Below, one piece after another: positions 7,630 to 15,312 of a stretch of DNA of 21,896 bases (position 1 is the stretch's first letter; the number at the start of each line of letters is the position of its first letter). Source of the stretch: RGIG5612 sp045600845 (GTDB taxonomy: Bacteria; Bacillota; Clostridia; Lachnospirales; Lachnospiraceae). The notes beneath the pieces are model-generated. The model saw nothing but the letters and a program-made list of their open reading frames with translations, did no database searches and was not told where the DNA came from. The DNA lies in the NCBI GenBank assembly GCA_045600845.1, contig JAZRYR010000045.1, positions 1 through 21,896 of the forward strand, in the 5' to 3' direction. The translations under genes were made by a program, and so were the position numbers.

Positions 7630-9186
7630 ATGAATGTAAAAGTTGAAAAATTAGAAAAGAATTTGGCAAACATTACGGTTGAACTTGATGCGGAGTTAGT
7701 TGAGAAAGCTATCACGAGAGCTTATGTAAAAGTAAAAAATCAGGTTTCCATGCCTGGCTTCCGTAAAGGCAAAGTTCCTCAGAAAATGATTGAGAGACAG
7801 TATGGTGTTGAAGTATTTTATGAGGACGCATCCGACTTCCTGATTCAGGATTCTTATGAAGAAGCATATGATGAGGCAATCAAAGAAATCGAAATCGTTT
7901 CCCAGCCGAAAATCGAAGATATTACCATCAAGCGTGGTGAGAATTTCGTATATGTAGCACAGGTAGCTGTAAAGCCTGTTGTTACGCTCGGCGAGTATAA
8001 AGGAATTGAATATACCGTAGCAGATCTTACTGTTACGGAAGAAGAAGTGAACGAAGAAATTGAAAAGACCAGAGAGCAGAACAGCCGTAGTCTTCCAATC
8101 ACAGACAGACCTGCAAAAGAAGGCGATATCTGTGATATTGACTTTGACGGTTTTGTAGATGGCAAAGAATTCCAGGGAGGAAAAGCAGAAGGCTATATCA
8201 TCACTCTTGGTTCTCATACCTTTGTCGGAACATTTGAAGATCAGATCATTGGCCACAGCATCGGCGATGAATTTGATGTAAACGTTACATTCCCTGAGGA
8301 TTACGCAGAAGAACTGAAAGGAAAAGATGCTTTATTCAAAGTTAAATTAAATGAAATCAAGACCAGAGAACTTCCGGAAATAGATGACGAATTTGCATCG
8401 GAAGTATCGGAATTTGAAACCTTAGCAGAATATAAGGCTGAGATTGAAAAGAACATCAAAGAAAGAAAGACTCTGGAAAATAAGAGCATTGCAGAAAAAG
8501 AAATTCTGAAGAAAATCGTTGAAAACAGCCAGATGGATATTCCGGATCTCATGCTGGATGCACAGGTGGAGCAAAGCACTCGTGATTTTGCAAACAGAAT
8601 GGAAAGCAATGGCATCACCATTGATCAGTATCTGAACTTGGTAGGCCAGACTCCGGATCAGTTCCTGGCAGAAATCCGTCCGGTTGCTTTAAATCAGATT
8701 AAGGAAAGATTAACGCTGGAAGCAATCGCAAAAGCTGAGAATATCGAAGTAACGGATGAGATGGTAGAAGAAGAACTGAACAAGATGGCCGAAGTTTATA
8801 AGATGGATTTTGACAAGTTCAAAGAGTTTCTTACGGATAAAGAAAGAGACGAAATGAAGAACGATATCGCAGTTGGAAAAGCTGCAGATTTCATCTATGA
8901 AAACGGCGTGGCAGTTGAAGCAAAACCGGAAGAAGAGAAAGCAAAAGAAGAGAAAGAAGCTAAGCCGGCAGCTAAGAGAGGCCGCAAGAAGAAAGAAGAG
9001 ACGGAAGTGGATGCCGAAGGTAAGGCTGAGGCAAAGCCAAAGACAGCAGCAAAGTCTAAGGCGAAAGCAGAAGCAGTGCCAGAAAGCGAAGAAGAAAAGA
9101 AAGCTCCGGCAAAGAGAGGCCGCAAGAAGAAAGTAGAGACGGAAGCTGATGCAGCAGAAAAGGCAGAAGCAAAGCCGGAAGAATAA
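7630..9186 (+). CDS. tig: Trigger factor with a long repetitive AT-hook-like tail
   Basis: A ribosome-associated chaperone and peptidyl-prolyl isomerase. The ribosome-binding domain has the signature 'GFRKGKVP' at residues 43-50; the FKBP-type PPIase domain spans about 150-245 ('DRPAKEGDICDIDFDGFVDG'); the helical chaperone domain runs to about 430. The usual family length is about 430 residues, and this protein has 518. The extra 90 or so residues are Lys/Glu/Ala-rich, low complexity and probably disordered, and contain two copies of an AT-hook-like motif KRGRKKK (449-455 and 495-501), each followed by a similar acidic/Ala-rich segment, so the tail looks internally duplicated with a period of 46 residues. 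The DNA repeat continues past the stop codon. The core is certain; the tail's role is unknown and could be DNA/RNA binding, charge shielding or simply repeat expansion. Confidence 0.95.
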   Translation: MNVKVEKLEKNLANITVELDAELVEKAITRAYVKVKNQVSMPGFRKGKVPQKMIERQYGVEVFYEDASDFLIQDSYEEAYDEAIKEIEIVSQPKIEDITIKRGENFVYVAQVAVKPVVTLGEYKGIEYTVADLTVTEEEVNEEIEKTREQNSRSLPITDRPAKEGDICDIDFDGFVDGKEFQGGKAEGYIITLGSHTFVGTFEDQIIGHSIGDEFDVNVTFPEDYAEELKGKDALFKVKLNEIKTRELPEIDDEFASEVSEFETLAEYKAEIEKNIKERKTLENKSIAEKEILKKIVENSQMDIPDLMLDAQVEQSTRDFANRMESNGITIDQYLNLVGQTPDQFLAEIRPVALNQIKERLTLEAIAKAENIEVTDEMVEEELNKMAEVYKMDFDKFKEFLTDKERDEMKNDIAVGKAADFIYENGVAVEAKPEEEKAKEEKEAKPAAKRGRKKKEETEVDAEGKAEAKPKTAAKSKAKAEAVPESEEEKKAPAKRGRKKKVETEADAAEKAEAKPEE

Positions 9187-9240
9187 AAGGCAGCGGTGAA
9201 GCCGGAAGATGGCAGGATCTAGGATGGTGAAGCCGGAAGA
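9172..9240 (+). repeat. Repeat AAGCCGGAAGA spanning the tig stop codon
   Basis: AAGCCGGAAGA occurs at 9172-9182 (last tig codons, Lys-Pro-Glu-Glu), 9199-9209 and 9230-9240. The last two belong to a 15-bp identity starting GGTG (9195-9209, 9226-9240). The non-coding copies look like continuations of the coding repeat. Confidence 0.6.
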
Positions 9241-9255
9241 AAAAAAGATATGACA

Positions 9256-9284
9256 AAAGGCCGGCTTTCCAGTCGGTCTTTGTT
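9256..9284 (+). terminator. Hairpin between tig and clpP, weak terminator or attenuator
   Basis: AAAGGCCGGC (9256-9265) pairs over 10 positions, including two G-T wobbles, with GTCGGTCTTT (9272-9281), loop of 6 nt. The T run after it is short and broken, so partial termination or mRNA processing between tig and clpP is more likely than full termination. Confidence 0.45.
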
Positions 9285-9330
9285 GACAAAAAGACCTTGT
9301 AAAAACACAGACGTAAGACAGGAGGTTATT

Positions 9331-9918
9331 ATGAGTTTAGTCCCAACAGTAATTGAATCTACAAGCAGAGGCGAAAGAGCCTATGATATTTATTCTAGAT
9401 TATTGAAAGAAAGAATCGTATTCCTCGGAGAAGAAGTAAACGATGTTACGGCAAGCCTTGTGGTTGCCCAGCTTCTTTTCCTGGAGAGCGAGGATCCGAA
9501 TAAGGACATCCATTTTTATATTAATTCTCCGGGTGGTGTCATTACGGCCGGCATGGCTATTTATGATACCATGCAGTATTTGAAATGTGATGTTTCCACA
9601 ACCTGTATCGGAATGGCAGCCAGCATGGGTGCTTTCCTTTTAGCCGGAGGCGCAAAGGGAAAGAGGTTCGCTCTTCCGAATGCAGAAATCATGATCCATC
9701 AGCCATCCGGTGGCGCTCAGGGGCAGGCTACGGATATTAAGATCACGGCAGAACATATCCTGAAAATTCGTGACCGCATGAATAAGATTCTTGCTGAGAA
9801 CACCGGGAAACCGGTGGAGCAGGTTGCATTAGATACTGAACGCGACAATTGGCTGACTGCAGAAGAAGCAAAAGAATATGGCTTGATTGATGCAGTTATT
9901 TCAAATCATGAGGGCTGA
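9331..9918 (+). CDS. clpP: ATP-dependent Clp protease proteolytic subunit ClpP
   Basis: A 195-aa serine peptidase that forms the tetradecameric chamber fed by ClpX or ClpC. The catalytic triad is visible as Ser98 ('GMAASMGAFLL'), His123 ('IMIHQPSGG') and Asp172. The frame is open back to 9250, but the ATG at 9331 follows AGGAGG (9319-9324) and gives the usual N-terminus 'MSLVPTVIESTSRGERAYDI'. It lies 2 bp from clpX, so the two subunits are translated together. I see no complete promoter directly upstream; transcription may come from tig through the intervening hairpin. Confidence 0.97.
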   Translation: MSLVPTVIESTSRGERAYDIYSRLLKERIVFLGEEVNDVTASLVVAQLLFLESEDPNKDIHFYINSPGGVITAGMAIYDTMQYLKCDVSTTCIGMAASMGAFLLAGGAKGKRFALPNAEIMIHQPSGGAQGQATDIKITAEHILKIRDRMNKILAENTGKPVEQVALDTERDNWLTAEEAKEYGLIDAVISNHEG

Positions 9919-9920
9919 TT

Positions 9921-11156
9921 ATGGCAGGTAAAAAAAACGACAACTATACCATGCCGAGATGTTCTTTCTGCCATCACACGGCAGACGAGATCGGTGAGAA
10001 TCTGATTGCCGGACCGGACAATGTGTTTATTTGTCCGGACTGCGTTATCCGCTGTGTGGAAATGTTCGGTTTGGATTTCTTTGATGAATCGGAAAAACCA
10101 AGAGAGAAGAAAGGCAAAAAGAAAGATTTAGGCATCAAACTGCATAAACCAAAGGAAATCAAGGAATTTCTGGACGAGTATGTTATCGGCCAGGACGAAG
10201 CGAAAAAGGTATTGGCTGTTCAGGTATACAACCATTACAAGAGAGTGCTTTCTCAGGATACTCTGAATGTGGAACTGCAGAAGAGCAATATCCTGATGTT
10301 GGGGCCTACCGGATCCGGAAAGACTTTTCTTGCCCAGACGCTGGCGAAGATTCTGAATGTTCCTTTTGCCATTGCCGATGCCACGACGCTGACGGAGGCC
10401 GGCTATGTTGGCGAGGATGTAGAGAACATCCTGCTGAAGCTGATTCAGGCAGCAGATTATGATATTGAAAAGGCGGAGTACGGAATCGTTTATATTGACG
10501 AGATTGACAAGATTACCAAAAAAAGCGAGAACGTATCCATTACCAGAGATGTTTCGGGTGAAGGCGTTCAGCAGGCACTGCTGAAAATCTTAGAGGGAAC
10601 GGAAGCTTCGGTTCCGCCTCAGGGTGGAAGAAAACATCCGGGACAAGAAATGCTTCATATTAACACTACCAACATTCTTTTCATTTGCGGCGGTGCTTTT
10701 GCAGGTCTGGAAAAGATTGTGGAGGGAAGAGTCGATAAGAAAAGCATGGGATTTGGCGCAGATGTGTCTACCGGAGCATCGGAGGAATTGGATGAGCTGT
10801 TCCGTCAGGTTATGCCTCAGGATCTGGTGAAGTACGGAATTATCCCGGAAATGGTAGGCCGTGTTCCGGTCGTTGTTTCCCTGAATTCTCTTACAGAAGC
10901 GGATCTGATCCGTATTTTAAAAGAACCAAAGAATGCGCTGATCAGACAGTATAAGGCATTGTTTCGGTTGGACGGTGTGGATCTGGAGTTCAAGGCTGAT
11001 GCGGTGAAAGCGATTGCCAAAAAGGCTTTTGAACGAAAAATCGGCGCCCGCGGACTAAGAAGCATTATGGAAGATACTATGATGGATATTATGTATGAAA
11101 TTCCTTCAGATGAGTCCATTAAAAAGTTTGTTGTCACAGCAGATATGGTCCGCTAG
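9921..11156 (+). CDS. clpX: ATP-dependent Clp protease ATP-binding subunit ClpX
   Basis: A 411-aa AAA+ unfoldase that recognises, unfolds and threads substrates into ClpP. The N-terminal C4 zinc-binding domain has Cys14, Cys17, Cys38 and Cys41. The AAA+ module shows 'GPTGSGKT' (Walker A), the pore-loop 'GYVG', 'VYIDEIDK' (Walker B) and 'GARGLRSI' (sensor 2 region). The C-terminus ends shortly after the last conserved helix without the extra tail seen in some species. There is no terminator behind it, and the next gene is not the lon often found here but a CobW-type GTPase. Confidence 0.97.
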   Translation: MAGKKNDNYTMPRCSFCHHTADEIGENLIAGPDNVFICPDCVIRCVEMFGLDFFDESEKPREKKGKKKDLGIKLHKPKEIKEFLDEYVIGQDEAKKVLAVQVYNHYKRVLSQDTLNVELQKSNILMLGPTGSGKTFLAQTLAKILNVPFAIADATTLTEAGYVGEDVENILLKLIQAADYDIEKAEYGIVYIDEIDKITKKSENVSITRDVSGEGVQQALLKILEGTEASVPPQGGRKHPGQEMLHINTTNILFICGGAFAGLEKIVEGRVDKKSMGFGADVSTGASEELDELFRQVMPQDLVKYGIIPEMVGRVPVVVSLNSLTEADLIRILKEPKNALIRQYKALFRLDGVDLEFKADAVKAIAKKAFERKIGARGLRSIMEDTMMDIMYEIPSDESIKKFVVTADMVR

Positions 11157-11158
11157 GA

Positions 11159-11188
11159 GTGACATGGTCTTGACAACAGTGATAAAAT
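11159..11188 (+). promoter_or_regulatory. Candidate promoter of the metal GTPase/His-rich pair
   Basis: GTGACA (11159-11164), an 18-bp spacer and TAAAAT (11183-11188). A second, perfect TTGACA at 11170-11175 has no -10 at a proper distance (TATAAG at 11188 is only 12 bp away). A small hairpin (GACGC 11208-11212 with GCGTC 11218-11222) lies in the leader. No metal-responsive operator is recognised. Confidence 0.35.
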
Positions 11189-11253
11189 ATAAGAAGTAAA
11201 AAGCAAGGACGCAGAACGCGTCGATAGGAATAGAAAAGATTGGAGCGATAATT

Positions 11254-11880
11254 ATGAAACTGATAATTTTGGGTGGTTTTTTAGGTTCGGGGAAAACCAG
11301 TGTGCTGATTCCTTTGGCAAAAGAAATGGTAGAGAGCTGCGGCGGAGCTGATGGCTCAACCAAGGTTGCTATTATTGAAAATGAGATTGGTCAGGTAGGA
11401 GTAGATACAGCATTTACAGAAGGCTCCGGCCTTTACACTACAGAGCTTTTTAACGGCTGCGTTTGCTGCTCCATAGCTTCCAGCCTTATGGATTCCCTTT
11501 GCAAGATGGAAGAGGAAATGCATCCGGAATTCGTTATTCTTGAGACTACAGGTCTGGCACGTCCTTATGATGTAGCAGCTCAGCTTTGGGAGTATTACGA
11601 TGAAAACCTCAACATTACTTTGATTACGGTTATTGATGCCAGCAGATGGCTCCGTATCCGTAAGGTTGCAGGTGCTTTAGTTGATGAGCAGATTGACCAT
11701 GCAAATTATATTTTACTTAATAAGATTGATGCTGCAGATCCTGCAACAACCGATGAGGTTGAAAGCGAAGTTCAAAAAGTATGTGACGGTAAAATTTACA
11801 GAGTATCCACTACCAGCAATCCAGAAGGCACTTCCAAAGCCTGCAGAGAGATTATTACCGAAGTAAATAGCTGGGAATAA
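11254..11880 (+). CDS. COG0523 (CobW-type) GTPase, G domain only, putative metallochaperone
   Basis: A 208-aa G3E-family GTPase. Visible motifs are Walker A 'GGFLGSGKT' (7-15), the metal-binding CxCC motif Cys69-Val-Cys71-Cys72 in 'NGCVCCSI', 'ILETTGLARP' (95-104) and the guanine motif NKID (156-159). COG0523 proteins deliver Zn, Co or other metals to target proteins using GTP hydrolysis, and the CxCC is the metal transfer site. Most members have about 300-400 residues with a C-terminal CobW_C domain and often a His-rich stretch. Both are absent here, and the next gene encodes a separate His-rich protein, so the two are likely partners. The metal and client are unknown. The ribosome binding site before 11254 is modest (TTGGAG, 11240-11245). 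Confidence 0.85.
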   Translation: MKLIILGGFLGSGKTSVLIPLAKEMVESCGGADGSTKVAIIENEIGQVGVDTAFTEGSGLYTTELFNGCVCCSIASSLMDSLCKMEEEMHPEFVILETTGLARPYDVAAQLWEYYDENLNITLITVIDASRWLRIRKVAGALVDEQIDHANYILLNKIDAADPATTDEVESEVQKVCDGKIYRVSTTSNPEGTSKACREIITEVNSWE

Positions 11881-11913
11881 ACAGCGAAATCCGATTTATC
11901 TGTGGAGGGAAAA

Positions 11914-12453
11914 ATGAGCGAGAAAGAATTATTTGATGAAAATATAGAACATGATGAGGATTGTGACTGTGGTTGCCATGACCATGACCACCATCATCAT
12001 CACCATGATGACGGCTGTGACTGCCACGACCATGACCACCATCATCATCACCATGATGACGACTGTGACTGCCATGACCATGACCACCATGACCACGGAC
12101 ACAGCTATGTTGTTGCCGGCTACAGTATCTTAGAAACCCATACTCACGAGGGTGCAACAATCTGCTCGTTTGAAAGGGATATCAATAAAGATCTGGAAGC
12201 AACAAAAGTGGCTATGGAAGAATCCATCAAAGAACTGGTAGATTGGTTGGATAGCATTGGCGCATTGATTGGGCATGTGAAAGGATTTATTAAAGAGGCA
12301 GGTCCAATTACAACATTCTCTACAACAGGAAGTACTCTGAATATTGAAGAGCATGATGCCGTTGGGGCAACCGTAGGATTTGCAAGCATCGTCTTTGGAC
12401 CGACGGAAGAAGAATTAAAAGACAAAGTAGTCGATGTATTTGAAAGACTGTAA
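11914..12453 (+). CDS. His/Cys/Asp-rich putative metal-binding protein paired with the GTPase
   Basis: A 179-aa protein of unrecognised family. Residues 17-63 hold three units of the type CDCHDHDHHHHHH, carrying about 25 His and 7 Cys, a clear site for soft or borderline metal ions (Ni, Zn, Cu or Co). The rest (64-179) is a non-repetitive mixed alpha/beta-like region with 'HSYVVAGYSILETHTHEG', 'IGALIGHVKGFIKEAG' and a C-terminal 'FGPTEEELKDKVVDVFERL', and shows no signal peptide or membrane helix. The frame is open from a GTG at 11902, but GGAGGG (11904-11909) fits only the ATG at 11914. It starts 33 bp after the GTPase stop and ends before a strong terminator, so the two form a unit. The architecture recalls GTPase/His-rich pairs such as HypB, UreG/UreE and CooC/CooJ, by analogy only. 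Confidence 0.75.
   Translation: MSEKELFDENIEHDEDCDCGCHDHDHHHHHHDDGCDCHDHDHHHHHHDDDCDCHDHDHHDHGHSYVVAGYSILETHTHEGATICSFERDINKDLEATKVAMEESIKELVDWLDSIGALIGHVKGFIKEAGPITTFSTTGSTLNIEEHDAVGATVGFASIVFGPTEEELKDKVVDVFERL
11962..12102 (+). repeat. In-frame 48-bp repeats coding the His-rich tract
   Basis: Three consecutive copies of a 48-bp (16-codon) unit starting TGTGACTG. The first carries a 6-bp insertion and the last is truncated and diverged. The near identity at DNA level suggests recent duplication. Confidence 0.7.
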
Positions 12454-12537
12454 TCCAGTAGGGAATATTTACATTTTGGGGATCTTTGCAAAATAAAAAA
12501 CGGGAATATTGTTCTCGAAAATGGACCTTAAAGTGTT

Positions 12538-12582
12538 TCTCCATTGAAGAAAATTGCTTTTTCTTCAATGGAGATTTTTTTT
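12538..12582 (+). terminator. Strong intrinsic terminator after the metal pair
   Basis: A perfect 15-bp stem (12538-12552 with 12560-12574, TCTCCATTGAAGAAA) with a 7-nt loop is followed by eight T (12575-12582). It serves the plus strand; the minus side lacks a T run directly after the stem, so it is probably not the engB terminator. Confidence 0.92.
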
Positions 12583-12643
12583 AGCGAAAAAAGTCGAGAT
12601 ATGTACATTCCTATTGTATGTTTTAGATAAAAAGAATATCAGA

Positions 12644-13231
12644 CTATTGCTTAATGAGTGTTTCAATCACTCCCCAGACTTCATCGCGGCCTTGTTTGGT
12701 TTCGGACGAGAATGGAATCATACGGATGTCAGTACCGATGCCTAAACCATCCCGAATCAGTTTCAGCTGCTTTGGAATCTGACTGCGGTTGATTTTGTCA
12801 ACCTTTGTGGCGATGATAATTGGCTGATATCCATTATAGACAATCCAATCGTACATTTCCTTGTCATGAGCTTTCGCTCCATTTCGTATATCGATAAGTA
12901 GAAAAACGGATTTCAGCTGTTTGGAAGTCCTTAGGTATTTTTCAATCAAAGCCCCCCATTTGGCCTGGGATTCTTTGGAAACCTTAGCAAAGCCATAGCC
13001 CGGAAGATCAACAAAATAAAGCTCTTTGTTAACATTATAAAAATTTATTGTTTGAGTTTTTCCCGGCTGGCTGGAAGTGCGAGCCAAGGATTTTCGGTTG
13101 AGCATTGCATTTATGAGGGAGGATTTCCCAACATTGGATTTTCCCGCAAACGCAATTTCCGGAAGAAAAGTTTCCGGAAGTTTACTGGTAGGCCCTATAA
13201 CAATTTCAAGTTCAACATTTTTAACGATCAT
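12644..13231 (-). CDS. engB: Ribosome biogenesis GTPase EngB/YsxC
   Basis: A 195-aa essential-type GTPase of the YihA/YsxC family, involved in late assembly of the 50S ribosomal subunit. G1 is 'GKSNVGKSS' (30-38), G3 'DLPGYG' (75-80), G4 'TKVDK' (142-146) and G5 'SSETKQG' near the C-terminus. Length and N-terminus ('EIAFAGKSNVGKSSLINAML') are normal. AGGTGG (complement of 13235-13240) lies just upstream of the ATG. It is the second gene of a minus-strand pair with DUF4364, 32 bp downstream of it. In many Firmicutes engB follows clpX-lon on the same strand; here it is in the opposite orientation. Confidence 0.95.
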   Translation of the reverse strand: MIVKNVELEIVIGPTSKLPETFLPEIAFAGKSNVGKSSLINAMLNRKSLARTSSQPGKTQTINFYNVNKELYFVDLPGYGFAKVSKESQAKWGALIEKYLRTSKQLKSVFLLIDIRNGAKAHDKEMYDWIVYNGYQPIIIATKVDKINRSQIPKQLKLIRDGLGIGTDIRMIPFSSETKQGRDEVWGVIETLIKQ

Positions 13232-13263
13232 TTTCCACCTGTTTGTATGCCACCGGAATACCT

Positions 13264-13782
13264 TTACTGAAGCAGGGAGTTCATGATGTGCACGTATAGT
13301 TCTTCCGAATAGCCACGCCAGTTGCTGCAGATTTTTGCGGCTTCTTCTTCGCTTGGCACTGCAATATTAATTTCGTATAGTAAAGATTTTCCTTCCATGA
13401 CCTGACAATGGGCTACATAATCGCCGTTCGTATGTTTATAATAATCGGCCTGAGTGCCCACCTCATTTTTCAAGGCATATTTATTGTTTTCCAGATAAAG
13501 GTTGATATCCTCTAAAGCACCTTTTGGAATCTGATTTTTAAAAAAGGTCAGGGATTCGTAGCCTTCCGGAGTGATGCTATAGTAAGAGGTGTTGCGAATT
13601 GTGACTTTTTCAACAAACCCGGATTCGACTAAATCCGAAATGGTGCGCTGAATAGAAAAATAATCCGTGTACTCTTTGGAAATGAAAAAATCGGAAAGCT
13701 GAGAATTGGTCAGCTGGGAATCCAGTTTGTTCAACATATACAGAATCATCAGTTTATAGATTGTGCTAGATTCAGTAACCAT
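13264..13782 (-). CDS. DUF4364 family protein
   Basis: A 172-aa protein matching the DUF4364 family of Clostridia by its N-terminus 'TESSTIYKLMILYMLNKLD' and the segment 'LTNSQLSDFFISKEYTDYFSIQRTISDLVESGFVE'. The first 90 residues look like a winged helix-turn-helix with a 'YYSITPEGYESLTFF' wing, resembling PadR-like or replication-terminator-like DNA-binding folds, so a regulator is plausible but unproven. The frame is open to 13932 (222 aa), but I place the start at 13782: GAGG lies 5 bp upstream, a promoter lies inside the longer frame, and the shorter form matches the usual family length. It is followed by engB. Confidence 0.8.
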   Translation of the reverse strand: MVTESSTIYKLMILYMLNKLDSQLTNSQLSDFFISKEYTDYFSIQRTISDLVESGFVEKVTIRNTSYYSITPEGYESLTFFKNQIPKGALEDINLYLENNKYALKNEVGTQADYYKHTNGDYVAHCQVMEGKSLLYEINIAVPSEEEAAKICSNWRGYSEELYVHIMNSLLQ

Positions 13783-13837
13783 AAAAACCTCGAAAACGCC
13801 CTTTCCTACTATGTTTTTGACAGTGTCATGCCCGTAT

Positions 13838-13866
13838 AGATTATCATATTCATATTGCTTTTTCAA
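13838..13866 (-). promoter_or_regulatory. Promoter of the DUF4364-engB operon
   Basis: On the minus strand TTGAAA (complement of 13861-13866), a 17-bp spacer and TAATCT (complement of 13838-13843). Transcription would start near 13831, about 50 nt before the chosen DUF4364 start. It overlaps the rho promoter. Confidence 0.6.
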
Positions 13867-13883
13867 ATTATTTTGATTATAAT
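13855..13883 (+). promoter_or_regulatory. Promoter of rho
   Basis: TTGCTT (13855-13860), a 17-bp spacer and TATAAT (13878-13883). Its -35 box abuts the -35 box of the divergent DUF4364 promoter (13861-13866), so the two cannot be occupied at the same time. The rho leader would be about 74 nt. Confidence 0.65.
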
Positions 13884-13963
13884 GCGAAATGAAGAAAATC
13901 TGAAATTCTGAAACATTCAACTTTATTCCCATACACAGTAATAGTTTATTGAAAGGATTATTT

Positions 13964-15280
13964 ATGAAAGTACAGAGAGAACAACTTGAAACTCTGCCGA
14001 TGACTCAACTGAGGGAAATTGCCAAAGCCAATGATATTAAAAAAATCAGTGCGCTGAAAAAAGCGGAATTGATTGAGGCGATTCTTCAGATGTCGGAGGA
14101 AAAACAAAGAGAAGAAGAAACCGGCATCACCAAAGAAGAAGAACAAAAACTGGATTCCGGTAAAGTTGCAGATGGCATTCTGGAAGTTCTTCCGGATGGC
14201 TATGGCTTTATCCGGTGCGAAAATTATTTGCCGGGCGAAAACGATGTATATGTTTCCCCTTCCCAGATTAAACGCTTTGGACTGAAGACAGGAGACATTT
14301 TAAAAGGAAAAGTACGCGTAAAAACCCAAAATGAAAAGTTCGGTGCTTTGCTGCATTTGGACCGCATCAACAATGTCTTGCCGAGCGAAGCTGCAAAACG
14401 AAGAAACTTTGAAGACCTGACACCGATTTTCCCAGAGGAAAGATTAAGCCTGGAAACATCAGAAAAGAATGTTGCAATGAGAATTTTTGATCTGGTTTCT
14501 CCGATTGGAAAAGGTCAAAGAGGTATGATCGTATCTCCACCAAAGGCAGGAAAGACCACTCTTTTGAAAGGTGTAGCACATTCTATCCAGAAGAATAATC
14601 CAGAAGTTCATATTTTAATTCTTCTCATTGATGAACGACCGGAGGAAGTTACCGATATAAAAGAAGCTATTGTTGGGGATAATGTTGAAGTTATATATTC
14701 TACTTTTGATGAGCTGCCGGAACATCACAAAAGAGTATCTGAGATGGTGATCGAAAGAGCGAAACGTCTGGTGGAACATGGAGAGGATGTTATCATTTTA
14801 TTAGACAGTATCACCAGACTCGCGAGAGCATATAATCTCTTAGTTCCGCCAAGCGGCAGAACGTTATCCGGTGGTTTAGATCCGGCTGCGCTTCATATGC
14901 CAAAGAGATTTTTCGGTGCAGCCAGAAACATCCGGGAAGGCGGAAGTCTTACCATTCTGGCGACGGCGCTTGTAGATACTGGAAGCAAAATGGATGATGT
15001 GGTTTACGAAGAATTTAAAGGAACCGGTAACATGGAACTGATTCTTGACCGAAAACTTCAGGAAAAGAGAATTTTTCCGGCCATTGATATTGCAAAATCC
15101 GGAACCAGAAGGGAAGACCTGCTTTTGAATCTGGAGGAACAGGAGGCTGTTTACATTATCCGCAAGTCTACCGGTGGACTGAGGGCCGATGAATCCACGG
15201 AAAAAATACTGGATCTGTTTGCAAAAACCAAGAACAATGTTGAGTTTGTGGATATGATCCGAAAAATAAAATTATTATAA
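13964..15280 (+). CDS. rho: Transcription termination factor Rho
   Basis: A 438-aa hexameric RNA helicase that terminates transcription. The N-terminal helical domain ('LETLPMTQLREIAKAN') is followed by a short acidic linker (44-65), the cold-shock-like primary RNA-binding domain ('GYGFIRCENYLPGENDVYVSPSQIKRFGL' split around residues 79-106), Walker A 'SPPKAGKTT' (191-199), Walker B 'VIILLDSI' (276-283), the Q-loop region around 300-320 and the R-loop region 'FKGTGNMELILDRK' (351-364). There is no large insertion. The ATG at 13964 has AAAGGA 6 bp upstream; the in-frame TTG at 13949 lies before that site. Only 32 bp and no terminator separate it from the peptidase gene, so read-through is likely. 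Confidence 0.97.
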   Translation: MKVQREQLETLPMTQLREIAKANDIKKISALKKAELIEAILQMSEEKQREEETGITKEEEQKLDSGKVADGILEVLPDGYGFIRCENYLPGENDVYVSPSQIKRFGLKTGDILKGKVRVKTQNEKFGALLHLDRINNVLPSEAAKRRNFEDLTPIFPEERLSLETSEKNVAMRIFDLVSPIGKGQRGMIVSPPKAGKTTLLKGVAHSIQKNNPEVHILILLIDERPEEVTDIKEAIVGDNVEVIYSTFDELPEHHKRVSEMVIERAKRLVEHGEDVIILLDSITRLARAYNLLVPPSGRTLSGGLDPAALHMPKRFFGAARNIREGGSLTILATALVDTGSKMDDVVYEEFKGTGNMELILDRKLQEKRIFPAIDIAKSGTRREDLLLNLEEQEAVYIIRKSTGGLRADESTEKILDLFAKTKNNVEFVDMIRKIKLL

Positions 15281-15312
15281 GGTGTCATCAAAATATACGA
15301 GAGGTGTGAAAA

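Noticed and set aside
9283..9288. TTGACA as the -35 of a clpP promoter
   Set aside because: No acceptable -10 box lies 16-18 bp downstream.
12583..12643. Terminator for engB on the minus strand
   Set aside because: Only a weak imperfect stem and a T run separated from it; not convincing.
13783..13932. Longer, 222-aa version of the DUF4364 protein
   Set aside because: The extra 50 codons contain the likely promoter, and the internal ATG at 13782 has a good ribosome binding site and the usual family start.
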